In this document: positions 22,112 to 28,755 of the stretch, one piece after another | Layout of the letters: each line of letters begins with the position of its first letter | How positions within the stretch are numbered: position 1 is the stretch's first letter | Notes under the pieces: model-generated | What the model was told of the DNA's origin: nothing | The model's database searches: none | The model's input: the letters and a program-made list of their open reading frames with translations, nothing else | Assembly (NCBI GenBank): GCA_910585155.1 | Contig: CAJUEC010000028.1 | Location: 1 to 32,389 of the forward strand | Length of the DNA stretch: 32,389 nucleotides | Reading direction: 5' to 3' | Source of the DNA: an uncultured Oscillospiraceae bacterium | Lineage (GTDB): Bacteria; Bacillota; Clostridia; Oscillospirales; Oscillospiraceae | Program-made: the position numbers and the translations under genes

Positions 22112-22140
22112 GAGGAGCGGCCCCGCTGGGGCCGCTCCTC
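22112..22140. terminator. 13-bp GC hairpin between two zinc-ribbon genes
   Basis: GAGGAGCGGCCCC (22112-22124) pairs perfectly with GGGGCCGCTCCTC (22128-22140). No T run follows on the minus strand. It starts 3 nt after the small CPYC gene stop and may stabilise the SPFH mRNA or partly separate the last gene. Confidence 0.5.
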
Positions 22141-22143
22141 CGT

Positions 22144-22248
22144 TCATACTTCCCGCTCAAAAATCAAGTCGATCCGGGTCATGGCGCCGCTGGTGACGTC
22201 CAAGGGCATCCAGCCCTCCAGCTCACCGTGACAATACGGGCACTCCAT
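22144..22248 (-). CDS. 34-residue CPYC protein, small ORF
   Basis: Minus-strand ATG 22248-22246 to TGA 22146-22144. The product begins MECPYCHGELEGWMPLDVTS and ends IDLIFEREV. CPYC at residues 3-6 looks like the first half of a zinc ribbon, as in the DUF6487-type small proteins, but there is no second Cys pair. It may be truncated, or two copies may share a metal. It starts 7 nt after the SPFH stop, so translation can be coupled, and ends next to a strong hairpin. Shine-Dalgarno support is weak (AAGAAGTGAG). Its placement in a tight operon makes a real gene more likely than chance. Confidence 0.5.
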   Translation of the reverse strand: MECPYCHGELEGWMPLDVTSGAMTRIDLIFEREV

Positions 22249-22254
22249 GGACGC

Positions 22255-23244
22255 TCACTTCTTGGGCTGGTTGGGCTCCATGGTGTCGAACACGCTCTTG
22301 GCGCTGGCGCACAGGCCCGCCAGGCCCTGGAGCTCGCTGGGGATGATGATCTTGGTGGCCCGGCCGTCGGCGGCCTTCTGGAAGGCCTCCAGCGCCTTGA
22401 TGGTGAGCACGCCCTGGCTGGGGGCGGCCGCGTTGATGAGCCTGATGGCGTCGGCGGTGGCCTGCTGCACCTTCATGATGGCCTCGGACTCGGCCTCGGC
22501 GGCCAGGATCTTGGCGGTCTTTTCCGCCTCGGCCTCCATGATCTTGGCCTGCTTGGCGGCGTCGGCCCGGAGAATGGCGGACTGCTTCTCGCCCTCGGCC
22601 ACCAGGATCTGGGACTGCTTCTGGCCCTCGGCCTGGAGGATGGCCTCCCGGCGCTCACGCTCGGCCCGCATCTGCTTCTCCATGGACTCCTGGATATCTC
22701 GGGGCGGCATGATGTTTTTCAGCTCCACCCGGTTGACCTTGATGCCCCAGGGGTCGGTGGCCTCGTCCAGGATGGCCCGCATCTGGGTGTTGATGTGGTC
22801 GCGGCTGGTGAGGGACTGGTCCAGCTCCAGATCGCCGATGATGTTGCGCAGGGTGGTGGCGGTCAGGTTCTCAATGGCGCTCATGGGGTGCTCCACCCCG
22901 TAGGTGTACAGCTTGGGGTCGGTGATCTGGAAATAGAGCACCGTGTCAATCTGCATGGTGACGTTGTCCTTGGTGATGACGGGCTGGGGGGCGAAATCCA
23001 CCACCTGCTCCTTCAGGGACACGGTCTTGGCCACCCGCTCGATGAAGGGCACCTTGATGTGCAGGCCCACGCCCCACACGGTGCGGAACGCGCCCAGCCG
23101 CTCCACCACCACGGCCTTGGACTGCTGGACCACCTTGATGTTGGAGGCCAGGATCCCCAAAATAATGACGATGATGAGTAGGATGATGACGGGGCCCAAG
23201 ATGGAGCCCATCCCGGCGGCTGCGGACAATGCGAATGTGTTCAT
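22255..23244 (-). CDS. SPFH/stomatin-like membrane scaffold protein
   Basis: 329 residues. One N-terminal membrane helix (about 15-36) is followed by the SPFH domain: NIKVVQQSKAVVVERLGAFR at about 35-54, PQPVITKDNVTMQIDTVLYF, and NLTATTLRNIIGDLELDQSL, all typical of the stomatin/paraslipin (QmcA-like) branch. A long Glu/Lys/Ala-rich coiled coil (about 195-270, EAILQAEGQKQSQILVAEGE) supports oligomer formation. The family builds membrane microdomains and interacts with proteases and NfeD proteins. NfeD is the upstream neighbour, the usual pairing. The C-terminus ends EPNQPKK, and a CPYC small ORF follows directly. Confidence 0.94.
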   Translation of the reverse strand: MNTFALSAAAGMGSILGPVIILLIIVIILGILASNIKVVQQSKAVVVERLGAFRTVWGVGLHIKVPFIERVAKTVSLKEQVVDFAPQPVITKDNVTMQIDTVLYFQITDPKLYTYGVEHPMSAIENLTATTLRNIIGDLELDQSLTSRDHINTQMRAILDEATDPWGIKVNRVELKNIMPPRDIQESMEKQMRAERERREAILQAEGQKQSQILVAEGEKQSAILRADAAKQAKIMEAEAEKTAKILAAEAESEAIMKVQQATADAIRLINAAAPSQGVLTIKALEAFQKAADGRATKIIIPSELQGLAGLCASAKSVFDTMEPNQPKK

Positions 23245-23284
23245 TTGACTACCTCCTCTATTATGTTGTGACAGATGCCACAGG

Positions 23285-23767
23285 TTACCAGCTCTTAGGC
23301 TCCCCAGTGGAGACGGGGGCGGCGATGGGCTCCACGAACACCTTAACCCCCTCGATACGGAGGACCCGCACCATGGTCCCGGTGGTGATGGGCCCGCCGT
23401 CCTGGCTCCGGGCGGACCAGGTCATCCCCCGGATGACCACGGCCCCTTTGCCGTGGATGTTGTCCACATCCTCAATGACCTGGGCTGTCTCTCCAATGAC
23501 CCGGTCGGCGTTGGTGGGCTCCACCTTGCTGTTCAGGTGGCGCTTGGCCAAAGGCCGCGCCGCCACCAGGCACAGCAGGCTCACCGCCAGAAACAGGGTG
23601 AGCTGAACCCACAGCGGCCCGCCCAGCAGAGCTGCGATGAGGGCGGCCAGCGACCCGGCGGCAAACCAGATGGAGGTGAGCCCCACGGTGGCGGCCTCGC
23701 CGACCGCGAACACCACCAGCAGAACCAGCCACATGATCTGCATCATGGATTTTGCATCAAACCACAT
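23285..23767 (-). CDS. NfeD-like membrane protein
   Basis: 160 residues from ATG 23767, chosen because AGGAG lies 8 nt upstream. Hydrophobic helices at about 10-27, 30-48 and 52-70 form the membrane part, and the rest is an OB-fold typical of NfeD: IGETAQVIEDVDNIHGKGAV, then VIRGMTWSARSQDGGPI and GTMVRVLRIEGVKVFVEP. The W-x-A-R-S strand is a hallmark. It is the short form without the serine-protease domain. NfeD proteins assemble with SPFH proteins, whose gene follows 40 nt downstream, to organise membrane domains. Confidence 0.92.
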   Translation of the reverse strand: MWFDAKSMMQIMWLVLLVVFAVGEAATVGLTSIWFAAGSLAALIAALLGGPLWVQLTLFLAVSLLCLVAARPLAKRHLNSKVEPTNADRVIGETAQVIEDVDNIHGKGAVVIRGMTWSARSQDGGPITTGTMVRVLRIEGVKVFVEPIAAPVSTGEPKSW

Positions 23768-23796
23768 ATGCTGCACTCCTTTCTCGCTTTCAATCA

Positions 23797-23825
23797 ATTG
23801 TACCACAAAACCTGGTCAGAGAAAA
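23797..23825 (-). promoter_or_regulatory. Candidate promoter of the NfeD-SPFH operon
   Basis: On the minus strand TACAAT (23802-23797) preceded by GTGG; the -35 TTTTCT (23825-23820) is weak. The -10 matches that of the yfbR operon (GTGGTACAAT) base for base. Confidence 0.5.
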
Positions 23826-23855
23826 GAAGTTTTTCGCGCCGCGTCCATATTATTG

Positions 23856-23884
23856 TTGCCAGCGCTTCCATTTTACATTATACT
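23856..23884 (+). promoter_or_regulatory. Promoter of the methyltransferase gene
   Basis: TTGCCA (23856-23861), 17 nt, TATACT (23879-23884). It predicts a leader of about 90 nt, in which TGTAAAGTC occurs twice (23891-23899 and 23940-23948); no known riboswitch was recognised there. Confidence 0.65.
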
Positions 23885-23982
23885 GTGTTTTGTAAAGTCC
23901 TTCCCCTCCCTATGACATGATACTACACCTTCCATCAAATGTAAAGTCAAGGGGTTTTTAAAAAATTTTTGCGAGGTATTTT

Positions 23983-25104
23983 ATGGAGCAGACGCTGCAG
24001 TTTGTCATACCCGCCCTCATGGGGGTGGAGTCCACCGTGGCCTATGAGCTGAAAAAGCTGGGCCTGTCCGGCGTGCGGGCGGAGAACGGTCGGGTGCTGT
24101 GCCAGGGGCGGCCCGGCGACATCCCCCGGCTGAACCTGAACCTGCGCTGCGGGGCCCGGGTGCTGCTGGCTCTTGGCACGTTTCCGGCCCGCTCCTTTGA
24201 GGAGCTGTTCCAGGGCTGTGCCGCCCTGCCCTGGGAGGACTTCATCCCCCGGGAGGGCCGCTTCCCGGTGAAGGGGTACTCGGTGAGCTCTCAGCTCCAC
24301 TCGGTGCCCGCCTGCCAATCCATCCTGAAAAAGGCGCTGTGCAAAAGGCTGGGGCAGGTCTATGGTCTGGAGACGCTGCCCGAGACGGGAACCTTACACC
24401 AGGTGCAGTTCTCTATTTTGAAGGATACAGTCACTTTAATGCTGGACACCTCCGGGGACAGCCTGTACAAGCGGGGCTACCGGGCGCACAACATGGGCGC
24501 CCCCCTCCGGGAGACCCTGGCGGCGGCGCTGGTGTCCCTGTCGAGGTACCGGGGCCGGGACCCCTTCTGCGACCCCTTCTGCGGCTCGGGCACCATCCCC
24601 ATCGAGGCGGCCCTCATCGCCAAAAACCGGGCTCCGGGGCTGAACCGCTCCTTCGCCGCCCAGCGGTGGGGCTGGCTGCCCTCCCGGCTGTGGATGGACG
24701 CCGCCCAGGAGGCCATGGACCAGGAGTTCCACGGCGCCTACGACATCTGGGGCGGGGACATCGACCCCGCCGCGGTGGAGCTGTCCCGGCACAACGCGGA
24801 GTTGGCCGGGGTGGAGGACACGGTGCGGTTCGACGTGGCGGACGCGGCCAAATTCCGCCGGGACGAGCCCCGGGGCCGGGTGGTGACCAACCCGCCCTAT
24901 GGGGAGCGCCTGCTGGAGAAGAGCGAGGCGGAGGCGCTGTACCATTCCTTCGGGAGGGCGGCCCGGGCGCTGCCCCCGGGCTGGGAGGTGGACGTGCTCT
25001 CCTCCCACACCGAGTTTGAGCGGGCCTTCGGGCGTCCGGCGGACAAAAAGCGAAAGCTCTACAACGGCATGATCAAGTGTGACCTATTTCTATATGGCGT
25101 ATAG
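23983..25104 (+). CDS. RlmL-like 23S rRNA guanine-N2 methyltransferase (THUMP)
   Basis: 373 residues, the single-domain Gram-positive form (YpsC-like) equivalent to the N-terminal half of E. coli RlmL, which methylates G2445 of 23S rRNA. THUMP domain about 1-160, including SVPACQSILKKALCKRLGQ and GDSLYKRGYRAHNMGAPLRE. The Rossmann SAM site is DPFCGSGT (197-204) followed by IPIEAALIA, an acidic loop GGDIDPAAVELSRHNAELAG, and catalytic NPPYGER (303-309). The NPPY motif indicates amino-group methylation. GAGGT lies ahead of the ATG. The lipid kinase gene follows after 45 nt without a terminator, so co-transcription is likely. Confidence 0.92.
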   Translation: MEQTLQFVIPALMGVESTVAYELKKLGLSGVRAENGRVLCQGRPGDIPRLNLNLRCGARVLLALGTFPARSFEELFQGCAALPWEDFIPREGRFPVKGYSVSSQLHSVPACQSILKKALCKRLGQVYGLETLPETGTLHQVQFSILKDTVTLMLDTSGDSLYKRGYRAHNMGAPLRETLAAALVSLSRYRGRDPFCDPFCGSGTIPIEAALIAKNRAPGLNRSFAAQRWGWLPSRLWMDAAQEAMDQEFHGAYDIWGGDIDPAAVELSRHNAELAGVEDTVRFDVADAAKFRRDEPRGRVVTNPPYGERLLEKSEAEALYHSFGRAARALPPGWEVDVLSSHTEFERAFGRPADKKRKLYNGMIKCDLFLYGV

Positions 25105-25149
25105 CGTCCCGCAGGGGACATCTTTTAGAGAGAAGAAGAGGGAGAAGCC

Positions 25150-26061
25150 GTGAAGCATATTTTCATCATCAACCCCTCGGCGGGCAAAAAGCGGAGCACA
25201 GCGGCGCTGGTGGACAGCATCCAGGCCCTGGACCTCCCCTGCGAGATCGCGTTCACCGAAAAGACGGGGGACGCCCGGCACATCGCCCGGGAGGCGGCGG
25301 AGACCGGCCAGCCGGTGCGCATCTACGCCTGCGGTGGGGACGGCACCCTCAATGAGGCGGCGAACGGCGCGGCGGGGTACGCCAACGCCGCCGTCACCAA
25401 CGTACCCACCGGCACGGGCAACGACTTTCTGAAGATTTTCGGAAGGGAAAACAAGGCCCGCTTCACCGACCTGAAGGCCCTGTCGGAGGGGCCCCAGGCC
25501 GCCATGGACCTGATCGACTGCAACGGCCATCTGGGCATTGACATCGTGTGCGTGGGCCTGGACTCCCGCATCGCCGTGGACAAGGACAAATACAGCGCCC
25601 TCCCCCTGGTCACCGGCATAGGCGCCTATATCCTGTCCCTGCTGGAGAACGTGATCTTCAAGAGCATCGCCCAGCCCACGGCGGTGGACTGCGGCGACCT
25701 CCATTTCCATGGGGAGACCACCATCGTGTGCGTGTGCAGCGGGCGGTACTATGGCGGCGGCTTCATGCCGGTGGGGGACAACATGCCCGACGACGGCCTG
25801 CTGGAAACCCTGGTGGTGCGCAAGGTGAGCCGGCTCACCTTCTTCCGCCTGGTGGGAAAGTACGGCAGCGGCAAATACCGGGACTACCCCGACCTGATCT
25901 GGTACCGCCAGGGAGAGCCGGTCACCATCCGGGGGCAGGCCGAGTTGGTGGCGGTGGTGGACGGCGAACCCCTCCGGGCCCGGGAGATGACCATTCGCCT
26001 GTCGGACAAAAAAGTGAATTTCTTCTATCCCGCCGGGCTGACCTACGAACCAAAGGCATAA
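25150..26061 (+). CDS. Diacylglycerol/lipid kinase family protein
   Basis: 303 residues of the DAGK catalytic family, phosphorylating diacylglycerol or a related lipid with ATP. INPSAGKK (7-14) is the first conserved loop, the nucleotide motif is GGDGTLNEAANG (62-73), and PTGTGNDF (86-93) is the companion loop. Later, GGGFMPVGDNMPDDGLLE supplies the conserved Asp-Gly-x-Leu-x. It is closer to DgkB/YegS than to the small integral DgkA. A GTG start follows GGGAGAAG. Its role is expected in recycling diacylglycerol from teichoic or lipid synthesis. The stop TAA lies inside the left foot of the bidirectional terminator. Confidence 0.92.
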   Translation: MKHIFIINPSAGKKRSTAALVDSIQALDLPCEIAFTEKTGDARHIAREAAETGQPVRIYACGGDGTLNEAANGAAGYANAAVTNVPTGTGNDFLKIFGRENKARFTDLKALSEGPQAAMDLIDCNGHLGIDIVCVGLDSRIAVDKDKYSALPLVTGIGAYILSLLENVIFKSIAQPTAVDCGDLHFHGETTIVCVCSGRYYGGGFMPVGDNMPDDGLLETLVVRKVSRLTFFRLVGKYGSGKYRDYPDLIWYRQGEPVTIRGQAELVAVVDGEPLRAREMTIRLSDKKVNFFYPAGLTYEPKA

Positions 26062-26102
26062 AATGAGGGAGCGCTGCCATACGCAGCGCCCCCTCATTTT
26101 AT
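26059..26102. terminator. Bidirectional terminator
   Basis: An 18-bp stem interrupted by one A-C mismatch (26059-26077 with 26083-26101), loop CATAC, with AAAA and TTTT feet. It serves the lipid kinase on the plus strand and the tsaE-tsaB-repeat transcript on the minus strand. Confidence 0.93.
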
Positions 26103-26103
26103 T

Positions 26104-26284
26104 GCTCCAAGCTCACTCGCTGCCCGCTTCTCCGCGCTTCTGTGCTGTCACGCTGCGATGCGGCCAGAGCGCTCGTTCGCTTTCCCTCCGTCTCGGACAA
26201 AACCCCGCCCACTGCGTGGCCCTGGGCTTTTGCCCTCGCCGCGCTCCAAGCTCACTCGCTGTCCGCTTCTCCGCGCTTCTGTGC
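26104..26284 (-). repeat. Structured 3'-end repeat, copy 4, with flanking 42-bp direct repeats
   Basis: The core 26146-26242 carries the shared blocks on the minus strand: AAAAGCCCAGG, GGGGTTTTGTCCGAGACGGAG (26199-26191 region), GGGAAAGC (26186-26179), and GGCCGCATCGCAGCGTGACA (26165-26146). It is flanked by direct repeats of 42 bp with one mismatch (26104-26145 and 26243-26284), each containing GGAGAAGCGG(G/A)CAGCGAGTG. The right one overlaps the tsaB 3' end and supplies its stop. It is the most complete copy seen. Confidence 0.7.
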
Positions 26285-26971
26285 GCTTAAACGCTCCCGC
26301 TCGGCCTGGCTCAGTCTGTGGTAGCTGGGGGCCATGGCGGCGGCGGACACCAGCTCCCCCGCCTGGGCCATGCGCAGGGCGCACCGGGCCACCCCCCAGG
26401 CGGTCTGATAGAGCAGGTGGGGGGGCATGAGCGCGCAGGGCAGGCCCGCACCCTCCAGCGCCTCCCGCACCAGATGGGCCCCGTCCCCCACCAGGGTCTG
26501 GGCCCTCCCCGAGGCCCGCACCTCCTCCGCCAGCTGGTCCAGGCCCATGGCCCGGTCTGGGGTGAGGCGGGTCAGCACCCCGTTTTCCGCCCGGAACCGG
26601 GCACAGTACACCTGACTGCGCCGGGCGTCCATGGCGGCGCAGATCCCCCCCCCCACGTGGGCGCACTGCCAGGCCATGGACTCCAGGGTGGAGCAGGGGG
26701 CGCAGGGCTTGTCCCCCGGCCAGGCCAGCCCCTTGGCCGCCGCCACCCCGATGCGCACACCGGTGAAGGACCCCGGCCCCGCCGCCACCGCCACCACGTC
26801 CATCTCCTCTAAGGTGAGGCCGGTGTTTTTCAGCAGGTCCGCCGCCATGGGCATGAGGGTGGCGGAGTGGGTCAGCCCGCTGTTCTGAAAGGACTGGGCC
26901 AGCAGCTTTTCATCCTCGGCCACGGCCACGCTGGCCGTCACCGCCGAGCTCTCCAGCGCGATGATCTTCAC
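26252..26971 (-). CDS. tsaB: t6A biosynthesis scaffold protein TsaB
   Basis: 239 residues, ASKHA fold. With TsaD and TsaE it transfers threonylcarbamoyl to A37 of tRNA. Hallmarks are IALESSAVTASVAV at the start, THSATLMPM, and VAAGPGSFTGVRIGVAAAKG (62-81). The usual YHRLSQAERER near the end marks the natural C-terminus; the last residues SAQKRGEADSE are encoded by the adjoining repeat, which also provides the stop codon. A GTG start overlaps the tsaE stop by 4 nt (GTGA). tsaD is not in the window. The added tail is short, hydrophilic and probably tolerated. Confidence 0.95.
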   Translation of the reverse strand: MKIIALESSAVTASVAVAEDEKLLAQSFQNSGLTHSATLMPMAADLLKNTGLTLEEMDVVAVAAGPGSFTGVRIGVAAAKGLAWPGDKPCAPCSTLESMAWQCAHVGGGICAAMDARRSQVYCARFRAENGVLTRLTPDRAMGLDQLAEEVRASGRAQTLVGDGAHLVREALEGAGLPCALMPPHLLYQTAWGVARCALRMAQAGELVSAAAMAPSYHRLSQAERERLSAQKRGEADSE

Positions 26972-27393
26972 AAATCCACCCCCTCAATGGTGATGACCCG
27001 GTCGTCGTCCCCGTCCCCCCGGCAGATGGACACCCGCACCGCGTCCCCCTCGATGGCCTCCGCCACATTTTCGCTCCACTCCACGGCGCACACGCCCCCC
27101 CGGGCCAGGTAGTCCTCCCAGCCGATGTGGAACAGCTCGTCAGCGCTGCCCAGCCGGTACATGTCAAAGTGGAACAGGGGCAGGCGGCCCCCCTCATACT
27201 CGTTGACGATGGTAAAGGTGGGGCTGGTCACCCGCTCCTCCACCCCCAGCGCCCGGGCCATGCCGGACACAAAGGCGGTTTTGCCCGCCCCCAAATCGCC
27301 GGTAAAGGCCACCACCCGGCCCGCGTCCAGCCCGCCGGCCAAGCGGGCCCCCAGCGCCTCGGTCTCCTCCCGGCTGTGGGTGACAAACTCCAT
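26968..27393 (-). CDS. tsaE: t6A biosynthesis ATPase TsaE
   Basis: 141 residues, usual for the family. P-loop GDLGAGKT (32-39), switch-like SPTFTIVNEYEGGRLPLFHF with the H-x-D-x-Y-R motif HFDMYRL, and CAVEWSENV near residue 105, where the conserved Trp and Glu lie. TsaE uses ATP to reset the TsaBD complex during t6A synthesis. It is the first gene of the unit and overlaps tsaB by 4 nt. Its promoter is one arm of a symmetric divergent promoter shared with the SEDS gene. Confidence 0.95.
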   Translation of the reverse strand: MEFVTHSREETEALGARLAGGLDAGRVVAFTGDLGAGKTAFVSGMARALGVEERVTSPTFTIVNEYEGGRLPLFHFDMYRLGSADELFHIGWEDYLARGGVCAVEWSENVAEAIEGDAVRVSICRGDGDDDRVITIEGVDL

Positions 27394-27443
27394 GGAAGCT
27401 CACTCCCGCCAAAAATTTAAGAATCCAAAAACTCTCGCGAAAT

Positions 27444-27476
27444 AGTATAGCATATTTCCCGCCGGTGTGCTATACT
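27444..27476. promoter_or_regulatory. Mirror-image divergent promoters
   Basis: TGCTATACT occurs on the minus strand at 27452-27444 and on the plus strand at 27468-27476 as a perfect 9-bp inverted repeat with a 15-nt spacer. Each is an extended -10 (TG-n-TATACT). At 17-nt spacing the -35 of each would lie within the opposing -10 element (TAGCAT plus, TAGCAC minus, both poor). Minus drives tsaE-tsaB, plus drives the SEDS gene. Confidence 0.65.
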
Positions 27477-27512
27477 AATTTGCAACTGTTTTTCTGAGAG
27501 GAGGACCGCGCC

Positions 27513-28703
27513 TTGCAGCCCACCCGCACACTCAAGGATTTTTTCAAAAAGGGAGACGTGGTCCTGCTCCTGCTGTGCGTCCTGGCCAGCCTCATGGGGC
27601 TGGCGCTGATCTACAGCGCCACCCGGTATGATCCCGACCTCCACAACTATGCCATAAAGCAGGCCCAATTCATCTGCATGGGCGTGGTGGCCTATGTGTG
27701 GGTTACCTTCATCGACATCGAGTACCTGATGGAGAAGTGGTGGTGGGTATTCCTGCTGCTGGGGCTGTTCGTCATCGCCCTGATCAAGCCCTTCGGCTAT
27801 GACAGCGGCACCGGCAACAAGAGCTGGGTCTTTCTCCCCATCCCCCACTTCCCCGGCTTTCAGCCCGGAGAGATCGCCAAGCTGTCCTTCATCGTGGTGC
27901 TGGCCTGGATGATCAACAAGGAGCGGCCCCGGGGGCTGGGCCGGTTCCCCGCGCTGGTCAAATACGTGATCCTCACCGGGGTATTTGCCGGATCGCTGGC
28001 GGTGCTGTCCAGCGACTGGGGCATGGTCATCGTCTACCTGTTCATTTTCGTGGTCATGGCCTGGGTGGCCGGGGTGAGCAAGTGGTGGTTCATCGGGGTG
28101 GGAACGCCCCTGGCGGGCGGGGTGGTGTTCCTGTGGCACTTCATCCTGCCCCGCACCAAATACTGGACAGACTACCGCATCATGCGCTTCCGGGTGGTGG
28201 TAGAGCACTGGAAGGGCAACAATCTCAACCCCCGGGACGCCGGCTGGCAGCAGAACCAGACCCTGGCCGCCATCGGCTCGGGCCAGCTCACCGGAATGGG
28301 GTGGCTCAAGGGGATAAAAACCCAGTCCCCCATGGAGGGAACCCTGCCCGCCCGGCACACCGACAACATCTTCGCCGTGTGCGGGGAGGAATTCGGCCTC
28401 ATCGGCTGCTGCGCGGTGCTGCTGGTGCTGCTGGCCATCATCCTGCGGTGCGTGTGGGTGTCCCGGCGGGCCAAGAGCCACATGTCCGCCTATATCTCCA
28501 TGGGCATCGCCGGTATGCTCATGATCCAGACCATCATCAACGTGGCCATGACCCTGTACATCGGCCCGGTGATCGGCCTGACCCTGCCCTTTTTCAGCTA
28601 CGGCGGCTCATCCACCCTCACCCTGTTCATTGCCATGGGCATCGTGTCCGGCATCAAAATGCGGCCGCTGCCCAGCTGGCTCAAGGACCGGAGCCAGCTG
28701 TAG
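27513..28703 (+). CDS. SEDS-family peptidoglycan polymerase (RodA/FtsW type)
   Basis: 396 residues with about ten transmembrane helices. SEDS proteins polymerise lipid II into glycan strands with a partner class B PBP. Motifs: GNKSWVFLPIPHFPGFQPGE (the QPSE motif, here QPGE), HTDNIFAVCGEEFGL holding the conserved Asp/Glu pair, and LPFFSYGGSSTLTLF. The GNKSW and FAVCGEEFG context is closer to RodA, but elongation versus division cannot be settled without the partner PBP. A TTG start has GAGAGGAGG 8 nt upstream. The Ser to Gly change in QPSE is unusual but the neighbouring Glu is kept. A strong bidirectional hairpin follows the stop. Confidence 0.92.
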   Translation: MQPTRTLKDFFKKGDVVLLLLCVLASLMGLALIYSATRYDPDLHNYAIKQAQFICMGVVAYVWVTFIDIEYLMEKWWWVFLLLGLFVIALIKPFGYDSGTGNKSWVFLPIPHFPGFQPGEIAKLSFIVVLAWMINKERPRGLGRFPALVKYVILTGVFAGSLAVLSSDWGMVIVYLFIFVVMAWVAGVSKWWFIGVGTPLAGGVVFLWHFILPRTKYWTDYRIMRFRVVVEHWKGNNLNPRDAGWQQNQTLAAIGSGQLTGMGWLKGIKTQSPMEGTLPARHTDNIFAVCGEEFGLIGCCAVLLVLLAIILRCVWVSRRAKSHMSAYISMGIAGMLMIQTIINVAMTLYIGPVIGLTLPFFSYGGSSTLTLFIAMGIVSGIKMRPLPSWLKDRSQL

Positions 28704-28713
28704 CCCAGCGTTC

Positions 28714-28754
28714 AACAAGGGGCCGGCGCGTCTATGACGCGCCGGCCCCTTGTT
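28714..28754. terminator. Bidirectional 19-bp hairpin terminator
   Basis: 28714-28732 pairs perfectly with 28736-28754 around a 3-nt loop. It lies between convergent genes (the SEDS protein and GH88) and ends 1 nt before the GH88 stop codon. T-rich flanks are short (TTGTTCTT on plus). Confidence 0.8.
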
Positions 28755-28755
28755 C

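Noticed and set aside
23885..23982. Riboswitch in the methyltransferase leader
   Set aside because: Only a duplicated TGTAAAGTC and an A/T stretch are visible; no known aptamer pattern.
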